Assembly (NCBI GenBank): GCA_002778455.1
Contig: PFCD01000005.1
Span: forward strand, 27,295-91,294
From: Candidatus Micrarchaeota archaeon CG10_big_fil_rev_8_21_14_0_10_45_29
GTDB lineage: Archaea > Micrarchaeota > Micrarchaeia > Anstonellales > Anstonellaceae
Direction of reading: 5' to 3'
Length of the DNA: 64,000 nt
Below the pieces are notes generated by a model. It was given only the letters and a program-made list of their open reading frames with translations, was not told the origin of the DNA and did not search any database. Below, one piece after another: positions 9,170-18,860 of the stretch. Numbering within the stretch: the stretch's first letter is position 1; each line of letters opens with the position of its first letter. Both the position numbers and the translations under genes were made by a program.

Positions 9170-9898
9170 ATGGCATCTATTGCAATCCCAATTTCTTTTA
9201 TTGCGGGAATCCTCTCGTTTCTCTCGCCATGCGTTCTTCCCCTTGTGCCCGGATTTGTGGGGTATCTGGGCGGGCTCTCCTCATCAATAAAAACAGAAAA
9301 AGAGGGCAGGCTTCACCTTTTCCTAAATTCAGTTTTCTTTGTGCTCGGATTCACGGCAGGCTTTGCGGCGATCGGAATTCTGCTTACCGGGCTTCTCTCA
9401 GCGGCAAGCTATGACATCCGCCTCTGGCTCTCAAGAGTTGGCGGGCTTTTGATAATATTCTTCGGGCTTTTCATACTCGGGCTTGTGAAAATTCCATTCC
9501 TAAGTTCAGAGCACAAGCTAAAGCCGATACAAACAAAATACCAGTACCTGACATCCGCCGCGTTCGGGCTTACTTTCGCGGTAGGTTGGTCCCCGTGCGT
9601 GGGCGCGGTGCTTGGCTCAATACTCACTTTGGCGGCAACAGACCCTACAGGCGCGCTTTTCCCGATGCTCGCATATGCAATCGGATTGGGAATTCCTTTC
9701 CTGATAATCGGGGCTTTGGGGGCGCAGGCAATCTCTCTCCTAAGAAAATTCAGGTGGATTATGCCGCACTTCAACAAAATTACCGGGGGATTGCTCATAA
9801 TTCTTGGCCTGCTTGTGGCAACCGGAGAGATTGCAAAAGTTGCAAACATACTCACCCCGATGGAGCTTCTTCCCTTTTTGCAGGGAGGGGGGCTATAG
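9170..9898 (+). CDS. ccdA: CcdA-type cytochrome c biogenesis/thiol-disulfide transmembrane protein
   Basis: SFIAGILSFLSPCVLPLVPGFVGYLGG and GWSPCVGAVLGSIL, the paired-Cys CcdA signatures. The ATG at 9170 fits better than the ORF-track start at 8894. Confidence 0.88.
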   Translation: MASIAIPISFIAGILSFLSPCVLPLVPGFVGYLGGLSSSIKTEKEGRLHLFLNSVFFVLGFTAGFAAIGILLTGLLSAASYDIRLWLSRVGGLLIIFFGLFILGLVKIPFLSSEHKLKPIQTKYQYLTSAAFGLTFAVGWSPCVGAVLGSILTLAATDPTGALFPMLAYAIGLGIPFLIIGALGAQAISLLRKFRWIMPHFNKITGGLLIILGLLVATGEIAKVANILTPMELLPFLQGGGL

Positions 9899-9907
9899 GT
9901 GATTTTT

Positions 9908-11065
9908 ATGCAAAAATGGATTTGGCAGCTTGCAATTGTGATGATTGCCGGAATTTTTCTTTTTGCGGCTTTTGACGCAATAAGCGCAGGTGCAAACAAG
10001 GAAGGAAAAACCGGGGCAGAGCCTTCCCAATACGGCTTGCCTCCAGCAAGCGCGGGGGCGGGGGGAAAAGATTCTGGCATGGATGAAAAAGAAAGCGAAG
10101 CCTTCAACCCCAAATCGCTCATGTATCAAAAGGCTCCGGAGTTTGAGAGCTATGCCGGAGTAATAAACGACCAAAACGGAGACGATTTTCTCTCCTCCTC
10201 AGAGCTTAAGGGGAAAGTGGTGCTTGTCGACATCTGGACATATTCCTGCATAAACTGCATACGCACTCTTCCATATATTCAGGCATGGCATGAAAAATAT
10301 GCCGATAGCGGGCTTGTAATTGTAGGCGTGCACTCACCAGAATTTGAATTTGAAAAGAAAAGGGAAAATATTGAGGATGCCGCAAAGCGAAACAACCTCA
10401 CCTATCCTACAATAATAGACAATGACAGAAAAATATGGAACGCTTTCAAAAATTCATATTGGCCGCGAAAATACTTGATAGACGCGGACGGATATATTCG
10501 CTATGACCACATAGGGGAGGGGGGCTATGATGAAACCGAGAGGCAGATACAGTCCCTTCTAAAAGAGCTTAACCCTGATATAAAAAGCGAAATGGCAAAC
10601 GTCAGCGCAGAAGGCGTGGATTTTTCGCAAATACAAACCCCTGAGCTTTATTTCGGCTCCTCTTTCAGAAGAGTGCCGCTTGGAAACCAAAAAGCCCCGA
10701 TATTGGAATCAATTGCTCAAAATTATACTCTGCCCGGGTTGCTTGCGCCAAACATAATTTACCTTGAGGGGGAGTGGAAAAACAACGGGGAGACCATGGA
10801 GCTTGCCTCAAATGAGGGCGCAATAGAGATAAACTACGGCTCGCAATCCGTGCATCTTGTAGCAGAATCTGCACGTGGTTCAACCGCGTCCGCATTTCTG
10901 GGCGAAGAATTGCACATCGGCCCGGAGGCAAACGGGCAAGGTGAAATTGCAATAGGCGGCTCAAGGCTTTACCGCATCGTAAAAACCGATGAATACGCGC
11001 GCAACAGCCTTAAAATTAAAATAAAGGGCGCAGGCTTCAAAGCATATGCATTTACTTTCGGCTGA
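9908..11065 (+). CDS. TlpA/DipZ C-terminal-like extracytoplasmic thioredoxin
   Basis: VLVDIWTYSCINCIRTLPYIQAWHEKY (CxNC redox site) plus the DipZ-like C-terminal beta domain (YLEGEWKNNGETMEL...). Confidence 0.85.
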   Translation: MQKWIWQLAIVMIAGIFLFAAFDAISAGANKEGKTGAEPSQYGLPPASAGAGGKDSGMDEKESEAFNPKSLMYQKAPEFESYAGVINDQNGDDFLSSSELKGKVVLVDIWTYSCINCIRTLPYIQAWHEKYADSGLVIVGVHSPEFEFEKKRENIEDAAKRNNLTYPTIIDNDRKIWNAFKNSYWPRKYLIDADGYIRYDHIGEGGYDETERQIQSLLKELNPDIKSEMANVSAEGVDFSQIQTPELYFGSSFRRVPLGNQKAPILESIAQNYTLPGLLAPNIIYLEGEWKNNGETMELASNEGAIEINYGSQSVHLVAESARGSTASAFLGEELHIGPEANGQGEIAIGGSRLYRIVKTDEYARNSLKIKIKGAGFKAYAFTFG

Positions 11066-11171
11066 AATTTTTTAAACATGCGGAGCCAAGGATAAATGAG
11101 AATTCTCCCACTTCTGGCGCTGCAAGCATTTTTCGGAAAATTTAATAAACTCCGCCCAAGTGTAGTTGTAT

Positions 11172-11855
11172 ATGGCAACTCCGGCTCAGCTGCTCGCATC
11201 AATTCTTCTTCCTCTTCAGCAGGCGGCAAATTCAATGGACCCTCTGGAGATGCGCGCACTCATCACAATCTGCGCAATAACGCTTTATGCAATATTTGCA
11301 GGAAGCTTTTACGAAACCCTCTCAAAGCGCGCGATATTTCGCCTTCAGATGCCAAAGCCCCTGCTTTTCGGGCAGGAGGACATACACATTGGCCTGCGTG
11401 ACATTATTGTATTCATATTCGAATACACCATAATATTTCCGTTAATAACTCTCATCTGGGTGTCTGCGCTCACAATATTTTTGCTTGCTCTCTCAAGCGC
11501 CCCTGTGGCGGATGTGGCAATCCTTTCCCTGTCCATAGTTGCCGCAACGCGAATATGCGCGTATTATGACGAGCAGATCGCGGTGGATGTCGCAAAGCTT
11601 CTCCCCATAGCGCTTCTGGCGCTTGTTGTGGCAGACCCCGGCTCCCTCTCGCAAAACATAATAATCGAGCGCAGCAGCGAACTTCTTGCAAGCGCAAACC
11701 GCTTTTTCACCGTATTTGCGTTTCTCATAGCGATGGAATGGTCCCTGCGGCTTCTTCTTGAGGCAAAATACATAATTTTCGGCAAGCCGGAGAGCGATGA
11801 CAGCGAGCTTGACAAGCTTCTTGCCCACTATTCTCCAAAAAAGAAAAAGAAATAA
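11172..11855 (+). CDS. Hypothetical multi-pass membrane protein
   Basis: Long ORF with several hydrophobic segments; no family recognised. Confidence 0.6.
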   Translation: MATPAQLLASILLPLQQAANSMDPLEMRALITICAITLYAIFAGSFYETLSKRAIFRLQMPKPLLFGQEDIHIGLRDIIVFIFEYTIIFPLITLIWVSALTIFLLALSSAPVADVAILSLSIVAATRICAYYDEQIAVDVAKLLPIALLALVVADPGSLSQNIIIERSSELLASANRFFTVFAFLIAMEWSLRLLLEAKYIIFGKPESDDSELDKLLAHYSPKKKKK

Positions 11856-11886
11856 AATTAAATACTTCCCATGCGCCCTCACTTAT

Positions 11887-13044
11887 ATGCAACCGGGGAA
11901 AAATGAAAGCGATTTGTGCATGCTGGCCGCAGCCGGCTCAATTCTTATCCTTATTATGGCAACCGCGTTTTTCCTTCTATACACCTATGACACGCAAAAC
12001 AAGAATGATGCAAGCATTTCTGCCCTTAACTCCGCCCTCGAGAAAACAACAAACCAGCTGAATATTTTGCAGGCGAATTACAATTCCCTCTCGCAAAAGC
12101 TTTTGCAGCGGGAGGCTCAGCTTGAAAAAACACAGGAAGAGCTCTCAGGCGCATTGCAAACGCTCAATTCCACAAAAAGCGAGCTGAATAAAACAAAGGC
12201 TGCCCTCGCGCAGGCAAACTCCGAATTAAACGGCACAATGCAAAAAATACAAAATGCAAAAAAAGAAATAGAATCCCTCGGGGAGAGCGTAAATTCCTCT
12301 ATGCAATGGTTTAGCGACAACTCGCGCCTGCCGCAAAATTATTCATGGGGTGTGGATATTTTCCTCGAGAGGATAGGAACCGACTGCATATGGGAGGGGG
12401 AGCTAAACCTTGCATGCATAAATTATTTGACAGACAGGACTGTAGTCAAACTTGATTATGCCTCAGACATTGAGGCAGACCATCTGCAGTCAATAAAGCA
12501 GACTCTTAAGAAAAAAACCGGCGACTGCGAGGATTACGCGCTTTTCTTCAAGGCGATATTAAACTCTCTAAAAGATTCTGGAAAAAAAGAAAAAATAAAG
12601 GCATGGGCGCCGGTTAATGCTAATTCCGAGTTTCGCGTCTGGCCAAAAGGAGACGACACCGCCACTTATCTTTATTATCCCAACGCCGGAAAAGCCATTT
12701 TAGCAGAGCTTGATAGCACATATCCCTATGTCATCTGCTATTCAACCAGCCAGACAAGCGGGCATTGCACAATTGCACTAAGCCCAAATAAAATAAATTC
12801 TTCTTCGCAGATTTACTTAATTGAAAACTCAACAGTGTTCGAGCCGCAGAACGGAAGGTTTCTTGGAAAAATTGCGCAGCAATTCCACATCTGCTCTACC
12901 GACGAGAATAACTGCTACATGTCATCAAACAACATTGTTGTAATAATTTCCGATGATGACATTTACAGAATTTCCGGATCAAAATGGGAATCGTATTCCG
13001 ATTATTTGCAAAAATTATCGCAAATTGGCGCAGAAATGGGCTAA
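11887..13044 (+). CDS. Membrane-anchored coiled-coil protein with transglutaminase-like domain
   Basis: TM segment ILILIMATAFFLLYTYD, long heptad region, then LKKKTGDCEDYALFFKAILNSL (Cys-containing transglutaminase-like motif). Confidence 0.7.
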   Translation: MQPGKNESDLCMLAAAGSILILIMATAFFLLYTYDTQNKNDASISALNSALEKTTNQLNILQANYNSLSQKLLQREAQLEKTQEELSGALQTLNSTKSELNKTKAALAQANSELNGTMQKIQNAKKEIESLGESVNSSMQWFSDNSRLPQNYSWGVDIFLERIGTDCIWEGELNLACINYLTDRTVVKLDYASDIEADHLQSIKQTLKKKTGDCEDYALFFKAILNSLKDSGKKEKIKAWAPVNANSEFRVWPKGDDTATYLYYPNAGKAILAELDSTYPYVICYSTSQTSGHCTIALSPNKINSSSQIYLIENSTVFEPQNGRFLGKIAQQFHICSTDENNCYMSSNNIVVIISDDDIYRISGSKWESYSDYLQKLSQIGAEMG

Positions 13045-13066
13045 AAGAGGCAAAACTCACAAAAGG

Positions 13067-13075
13067 TTTTTATAT
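13067..13075 (+). promoter_or_regulatory. Archaeal TATA-box-like element upstream of the basic micro-ORFs
   Basis: TTTTTATAT lies about 40-50 nt upstream of the TTG start at 13117. Confidence 0.45.
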
Positions 13076-13116
13076 GTCACGTGTTTTTTCAATTATGAAA
13101 AGTTGAGGTGGTTTGT

Positions 13117-13206
13117 TTGGTAGCAAAAAAGAAAGGAAAGAAAGTAAAGAAGAAAGGCAAGAAAAGAACCGTGAAGAAGAAGGCAAAGAAGAAAAAAAGG
13201 AGATAG
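13117..13206 (+). CDS. 29-aa extremely basic micro-protein
   Basis: TTG start with GAGGTG (13105-13110) upstream: MVAKKKGKKVKKKGKKRTVKKKAKKKKRR*. Not in the ORF track. Confidence 0.5.
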   Translation: MVAKKKGKKVKKKGKKRTVKKKAKKKKRR

Positions 13207-13215
13207 GTGGATTCT

Positions 13216-13335
13216 TTGAAGAAATCAGGTAACGCCAAGCGTTCAATGTCCCGAAAAAAAACGGCAAAGGCACTCGCCAAAGCCAAAAAATCAAGGGGGA
13301 AGGCGCAATCACGGCGTTGCCGATCCACAAATTAG
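13216..13335 (+). CDS. 39-aa basic micro-protein, tandem to the previous one
   Basis: TTG start with GGTGG upstream: MKKSGNAKRSMSRKKTAKALAKAKKSRGKAQSRRCRSTN*. Followed by a T-rich terminator-like tract. Confidence 0.45.
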   Translation: MKKSGNAKRSMSRKKTAKALAKAKKSRGKAQSRRCRSTN

Positions 13336-13378
13336 TATTTTTTCCTTTTGTTCTTCTTCTTATTTTTTTATTTTCCCC

Positions 13379-15631
13379 TTAATTTAAAATCTTCTCAATC
13401 GCTTTCTGCGCAAGCCTTGCCGCCCCATCCTTGTCAAGATGCATATTGCTGTTTCCGCATTGGGGGCTAAAAATGCATTTGGGGCACCCCTCCTTGCATC
13501 CGCATTTTCTCAGGCGCTCAAGCGACATCTTTACAACCTGCGCATACCTTGGCATTATTATTTGCGCAAGCCCGCTTCCGCCTTCGCTTCCCTCATAATA
13601 AAATATTCTCCCCGAAGGGTATGATATCCCCCCTATCTCGGAAGGGTCTGACCCGCTTATTGCAGGCATCATGGATATGCTCACATGCTCAAGCGCATGA
13701 AGCGCATCGGCAAATTCCCCGCCGCAGGCAAATTCATCCCAATCCGCCCAAAAAGCCATTGTATCAAACTCGTGCACAAGCGGCTCATCAATTTCTTTTT
13801 TGTATATCACTTCGCCGGTATAAGAGTCCTTTAGCATATACCCGTAAACCTCGTTGGTGATATGCACCTCTCCCATATGCAATTTTACATCTCCCATTTT
13901 TCCCTCCCCGTGCATTTTCAGCACCTCTGCCCCCTTTCTTCTGAGCGCCTGCGTATAATACTGCGAATCATCCTCAATTCTTCTCACTTTCGCAACCCCC
14001 TCTTGCGCATCAATTCCAAGGGAGGAGTATCTTTTCCCCCCAAGCAAATATATTGCACCCGCATAAAGTTCGCCTATTGCTATGGAAAATTCCCGCTCCC
14101 CCAAAACTTTCCCTCCCTTCGCATCAATTATGCGTATGCTTCTTCCCGCTCCGCGCAGGCTCATCTTTCTTGCAAATATTGTTCCCTCTCGCGTGGGCAT
14201 AAATACTCCCGAGAATTCGCGAAGCAGCCCCTCTTCCACAAGCTTTTTGCAGATTTTCAAATCATTTTTCCCAATCTCTTCCTGCTCAAGCGCAAAATCC
14301 CGCGCAGCGCACAGAAGATGAACCCTTCGTATATATTCATTGTCTTTGTTGGCATAGCAGCTCTCCGCTTCCCCTTCAAGGTAATTTTTAGGGTTTTGCG
14401 CATAATATGCATCAAGCGCATTGTTTTTTGCAACAAGAATGGCATAAGCATCCTGCCCTTTTCTCCCAACCCTTCCAATTCTCTGCCTCATGCGCGTAAC
14501 CGTGCCCGCAAATCCGCACATTATTGCGCAATCCGCATCCCCGACATCCATCCCAAGCTCCAGCGCGCTTGTAGCCGCCATTGTCCTTATCCTTCCGCTG
14601 CGAAATCCTGCCTCAATATCCCGCCTCTCCTCCGCCGGCAGGCCGGAGCGGTATACTGCCAATTCCATATCCATATTCTGCGCAACCAAGGCAAGCCTCT
14701 CCGCAACGTTGTGCGAATTTGCAAAAATAATCGTCTTTTTCCCGATTTGCTTTGCCGCCTTTAAGCTTATCCCGACAATTCCTCCCTCCCCTTCCTCCAA
14801 AACCGCGTGCATAACTTTTCCGGTCGGCGCACTCTCCCCCTTCACAACATGAAATTCCTCTCCGCATATTTTTTGCGCAAATTCATGCGCATTAAAAACC
14901 GTTGCGCTTGATGCGATAAACCGCACCTCATTCCCCATCAACCCGCCTTTTTTTATCTTTTTCAAGCCCGCCCCCCTCTCATCAAGCTCAACCCCTGCCC
15001 CAACTTCAAGAAGGCTTTTTTGCGCCCTGTCTTTTTTCTTTGCAGCTCTTTTGCTGTTTTTGAGCACCCGCTTCATTCTCCACATTAAATTTGCCACATG
15101 GCTTCCAAGGTTTCCCGAATAAGCGTGTATTTCATCAACCACAACGTATTTTAGCCTGGAAAAAAAATCCTCCCACAGGCGGCTGTGGCAAAGCATGAAG
15201 TGAAGCATGTCAACATTTGTGATTATCACATGCGGCATGTCTGCCCTTATTCTCGCCCTCTTTGAAGCGGGAGTGTCCCCGTCATATACTTCAGAGCGCA
15301 CTCCAAGCATTGAAAATTCTCGAATTCTTGCCCACTGGTCGCGCGAGAGCGCCTTTGTAGGAAAAAGAAGAAGCGAGCATTTTCCCTGCAACGCCGCCTC
15401 AACAACAGGCACCATGTAGCATTCGGTTTTGCCGGAAGCAGTAGGCGCCATAAGCACAATATTTTTCCCCTCCCTCACCTTTCTTATCGCTTCCGCCTGA
15501 TGCAAATACAATTTCTTTATCCCCCTTCCCTTCAGCACTTCATGCAGCGCACCTCTCACCTCAAAATTCTCCTCATATTTTGCGGTGCGCGCCTTTTGCA
15601 CAACCCATTTTGCGCCAAATTCCTCAAGCAT
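13379..15631 (-). CDS. DEAD/DEAH superfamily 2 helicase with DUF1998-type four-Cys C-terminus (MrfA/YprA/Hrq1-like)
   Basis: LMAPTASGKTECY, VVDEIHAYSG, ASSATVFN, RMRQRIGRVGRKGQDA, C-terminal CGCKEGCPKCIFSPQCGNSNMHLDKDGA. Confidence 0.9.
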   Translation of the reverse strand: MLEEFGAKWVVQKARTAKYEENFEVRGALHEVLKGRGIKKLYLHQAEAIRKVREGKNIVLMAPTASGKTECYMVPVVEAALQGKCSLLLFPTKALSRDQWARIREFSMLGVRSEVYDGDTPASKRARIRADMPHVIITNVDMLHFMLCHSRLWEDFFSRLKYVVVDEIHAYSGNLGSHVANLMWRMKRVLKNSKRAAKKKDRAQKSLLEVGAGVELDERGAGLKKIKKGGLMGNEVRFIASSATVFNAHEFAQKICGEEFHVVKGESAPTGKVMHAVLEEGEGGIVGISLKAAKQIGKKTIIFANSHNVAERLALVAQNMDMELAVYRSGLPAEERRDIEAGFRSGRIRTMAATSALELGMDVGDADCAIMCGFAGTVTRMRQRIGRVGRKGQDAYAILVAKNNALDAYYAQNPKNYLEGEAESCYANKDNEYIRRVHLLCAARDFALEQEEIGKNDLKICKKLVEEGLLREFSGVFMPTREGTIFARKMSLRGAGRSIRIIDAKGGKVLGEREFSIAIGELYAGAIYLLGGKRYSSLGIDAQEGVAKVRRIEDDSQYYTQALRRKGAEVLKMHGEGKMGDVKLHMGEVHITNEVYGYMLKDSYTGEVIYKKEIDEPLVHEFDTMAFWADWDEFACGGEFADALHALEHVSISMMPAISGSDPSEIGGISYPSGRIFYYEGSEGGSGLAQIIMPRYAQVVKMSLERLRKCGCKEGCPKCIFSPQCGNSNMHLDKDGAARLAQKAIEKILN

Positions 15632-15688
15632 AAAAAATCCACTTTCCTCAAAATTAAATAGGGGTGGCAGGGTGGTTTTCCGCCAAAA

Positions 15689-17437
15689 TTAATTTGAAAT
15701 ATAAATAAACCGCAAAACATCCCCACTCTTATCAAGGGTTACAAAGCCGAACCTCTCAAACTGGCAAGCCTGCCCCTCGGCCATCTTTGCACACTCTCTC
15801 TCGCACCATCCCCAGATTTCCTGCAAAGAATTCTCATTATATTTTCCATCAATTAGCAAATCCCCGCCCTTTAGCACTTTGGCAGGAATTTTTGCAACAT
15901 CGCTTACCCATTGCACCTTTTTCTCAACTTTTCCCTCATCAGAGGCAAAATTGCACAAGAGGGTGCGCACCGCCCCTTCCTCCCCGCTCGGAAGTATTCC
16001 GCGAGCCTCCTCTTTTGATACCAGCTTTAAATTGCACCAGTCTTTTAGCCTGAAAACTTCCCCCTCCTGCAAAGCATCCGCGTCCGAGCCGCTTATGTAA
16101 GCAACACTTGAGGTCTGCACAGCCCTTTTTCCCAGCCCGTCGTTTTGCGGATGGTTTTTTATCTCAATTTCCCCCGCACTCACTCCATCTATTTTTATTC
16201 TTGCCGGCTCTGCTACAAAAAACCGCCTTGGCGCATCAGCATCAATTAATTTTCTGTTCTCTGAGAGCAATTTTTCCCATCCCGGCTCGCTCTCCACCTT
16301 GCTCAAGCCAAATGACAAAACAAATTTTCTTATGGCTTCGGGCAATATTCCCCTCCTTCGCAAGGCGCTCAGGGTAGGCAGGCGCGGGTCATCATATCCG
16401 CTCACTTTCCCCTCCTCGATAAGCGGGCGTATGAGCCTTTTTGAGACCGGCGCTCCCTTTATCGCAAGGCGGGAGAATGAAATCAATTTCGGCTCCCTCA
16501 TCTCAAGAATTTTTAAAATTTCAAAATAAAGCTTATCTCTCAATTCATATTCCTTTGAGCGCATGGCATGGCTCACTCCCTCAAGAGAATCAAGTATAGG
16601 CGCCGCAAAATCATATGATGGCCAGCATGAATATTTCCTCCCCTGCCTGAAATGCTCCCCTGCCACAATCCTAAACAAAGTGGGGTCCCGCATCACGGTG
16701 TTCTCATCTTTCATATCTCCCTTAAAGCGCAATATCGCCCCCCCTTCTTCAATATCCCCGCCGCGCATTTTTGAAAAATCAGCCCCGTTCTCCCCAACAT
16801 CCTTGGCGGCGCAAACGCATCTTTCCCCGCTCTCGCGCCCTGCCTTTATTTTTTCAGGGGCGCAGGTGCACACATACGCTTTTCCAAGCATTATCATCTC
16901 ATTTGCCAATTTATAAAATTCATCCATATAATCAGAAGAATAAGTCACCTGCCCTTTCCACTTCACGCCAAGCCATTTCAAATCCTCCATTATGGCATCA
17001 ACAAATTTTTGTGAAGATTTTGCAGGGTTTGTCTCATCAAAGCGCAGACGCATATGCCCTTTGTGCGCATTTGCCCCCTCATAATTTAAAAATACGGCTT
17101 TTGCATGCCCTATATGCAAATACCCCGAAGGCTCGGGGGGGAAGCGGGTAACAACTTTTCCCTCAACCGCATCCGGCAAACTTATTCCCTTCTCTTCCTC
17201 TTTTTGCTTCTCCTCATAAGTAAATTCAAGCATCTCTTTTTCAATCTCCTTCTTTTCCAACGAGTTTACTCTCTCGCACTCCTCTCTTGCCATTTGCATA
17301 AGCCCTTTGGCATTCTTCCTCTCTTCAGGAAAAGCCGCAATTGCCCTTCCCATCACTTTGCCCGCATCCGCCTTGCCATAATCATGCGCGTTTTTTAGCG
17401 CCCATTTTTTTATCGTCTCTTCAATTTCTTTTTCCAT
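15689..17437 (-). CDS. gltX: Glutamyl-tRNA synthetase (archaeal type)
   Basis: RFPPEPSGYLHIGHAKAVFLNY, MRLRFDETNPAKSSQKFVDAI, IKGAPVSKRLIRPLIEEGKVSGYDDPRLPTL. Confidence 0.94.
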   Translation of the reverse strand: MEKEIEETIKKWALKNAHDYGKADAGKVMGRAIAAFPEERKNAKGLMQMAREECERVNSLEKKEIEKEMLEFTYEEKQKEEEKGISLPDAVEGKVVTRFPPEPSGYLHIGHAKAVFLNYEGANAHKGHMRLRFDETNPAKSSQKFVDAIMEDLKWLGVKWKGQVTYSSDYMDEFYKLANEMIMLGKAYVCTCAPEKIKAGRESGERCVCAAKDVGENGADFSKMRGGDIEEGGAILRFKGDMKDENTVMRDPTLFRIVAGEHFRQGRKYSCWPSYDFAAPILDSLEGVSHAMRSKEYELRDKLYFEILKILEMREPKLISFSRLAIKGAPVSKRLIRPLIEEGKVSGYDDPRLPTLSALRRRGILPEAIRKFVLSFGLSKVESEPGWEKLLSENRKLIDADAPRRFFVAEPARIKIDGVSAGEIEIKNHPQNDGLGKRAVQTSSVAYISGSDADALQEGEVFRLKDWCNLKLVSKEEARGILPSGEEGAVRTLLCNFASDEGKVEKKVQWVSDVAKIPAKVLKGGDLLIDGKYNENSLQEIWGWCERECAKMAEGQACQFERFGFVTLDKSGDVLRFIYISN

Positions 17438-17514
17438 AAAACCAACTTTCCTATCTGATGCAAGGGGCGCTATCCCAGCCCCTCATTCTGCTCTCCTGCC
17501 CCTCTTCCAAGCGT

Positions 17515-17769
17515 TTACTCATAAATTTGCGTCCCTTCGCTAAAGTCCGAATATTTTTCCATTTCATCTGCCAACTGCGCCTCATCCATATTGTTTATTT
17601 TGGTGCAAACCTCGCGCGCCATGGCAATTATTTTCTTGCGCTCCTCGCGGGGGATAGAGAGCTCTTGCATCACCCTGTCCGCAACTTTTGCAGGTATTGC
17701 AAGCTTCACCTCTGCAGTCATTTTCAGCGCCCATTTCCTGATGCATGCAATTACAACATCCTCATCCAT
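17515..17769 (-). CDS. 84-aa free-standing paralog of the GluRS N-terminal domain
   Basis: MDEDVVIACIRKWALK...AREVCTKINNMDEAQLADEMEKY aligns with the N-terminus of the downstream GluRS (MEKEIEETIKKWALK...AREECERVNSLEKKEIEKEMLEF). Confidence 0.8.
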   Translation of the reverse strand: MDEDVVIACIRKWALKMTAEVKLAIPAKVADRVMQELSIPREERKKIIAMAREVCTKINNMDEAQLADEMEKYSDFSEGTQIYE

Positions 17770-17777
17770 AAAACCAA

Positions 17778-18860
17778 CTACAAATAATGGGTGGGGTTTT
17801 TTTTATTTTTCTTCTTCTCCTCAACGCTTCTTTGCGCAAAGCCTGCCGGGTCAATGCCGCGCAACCTTAGAATTTGCGCCGTTCTTCCCATAACAAGCGC
17901 AGGCGCTCGGGAGAGCTCATCCAAATCCTTTGCCCCGCACAAAAACATCGCGGTTTTAAGCTGGTTTTTCCATTTCTCCACGTTTTCGCGCGCCTTCTCA
18001 GCACGCAAAAACGGCATGGCGGCAGCGCCCATTTTTGCCCCAAGGCATATTCCTTTTGCAACATCGATTCCGCTTCTCAATCCTCCAGATGCAATGCAGT
18101 TCCCAAGAGGGGAAATTTCGGCAATAGCCGCAGAGGACAAATAGCCCCACTCCTCAAACCCTTCCACTCTTCCCCCTCTCTTATATTCAACCTTGCTCCA
18201 GGAAGAGCCGCCGGCGCCGGAGGATTCAACATATTTTGCGCCTGCCTCAAATAATTTTTGAGCAACCCCTGCATGAATTCCTGCGCCTGTCTCTTTTAAA
18301 ATTACAGGTTTTCCCATTTTTTTGCAAACATTTGAAATATTTGAAAACACACCTGCAAAATCTCTCTCCCCTTCCCCCTGCACGCACTCTTGCAAGGCAT
18401 TAAGATGCACCGCAAGCGCGTCCGCGCCTATTTCATCAAGCATTTCCCTTAATTTTTTTGCATCATATTGCCCAAGCTGCGCCGCCCCGACATTTGCAAT
18501 AATGGGGATATCAGGGGCAATATCCCTTAATTTGTAATATTTGCTTTTTTCCTTATCCTCAAGCATCGGGCGAGAGGAGCCAAGCTGCAATGCAATATTT
18601 TCCTCCTGCGCGGCTTTTGCAAGCTTTTTGTTTATCTCATGCCCGCGCGAAGTTCCGCCCGTCATGGCAGAGAAAATAAATGGGGCATCCAAGGTTTTTC
18701 CCAAAAACTTTATTTGAGTATTTACCTCATCCATATTTATTTCAGGCAATGCATTGTGCAAAAGCTCAATATCCTCAAAGCCGGCGCCACTCTTATATTG
18801 CACATCTTCCTCAAGGCATATGTCAATATGGGCATCTTTTCTTTTGTCTATCTTTTCCAT
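17778..18860 (-). CDS. fni: Isopentenyl-diphosphate delta-isomerase, type 2
   Basis: RKDAHIDICLEEDVQYKSGAGFEDIELLHNALPEIN, FIFSAMTGGTSRGHEINKKLA, LQLGSSRPMLED. Confidence 0.94.
   Translation of the reverse strand: MEKIDKRKDAHIDICLEEDVQYKSGAGFEDIELLHNALPEINMDEVNTQIKFLGKTLDAPFIFSAMTGGTSRGHEINKKLAKAAQEENIALQLGSSRPMLEDKEKSKYYKLRDIAPDIPIIANVGAAQLGQYDAKKLREMLDEIGADALAVHLNALQECVQGEGERDFAGVFSNISNVCKKMGKPVILKETGAGIHAGVAQKLFEAGAKYVESSGAGGSSWSKVEYKRGGRVEGFEEWGYLSSAAIAEISPLGNCIASGGLRSGIDVAKGICLGAKMGAAAMPFLRAEKARENVEKWKNQLKTAMFLCGAKDLDELSRAPALVMGRTAQILRLRGIDPAGFAQRSVEEKKKNKKNPTHYL

Noticed and set aside
13862-14764. 300-aa plus-strand ORF
   Set aside because: Entirely antisense to the well-supported helicase (13379-15631); composition is a shadow of the real frame.
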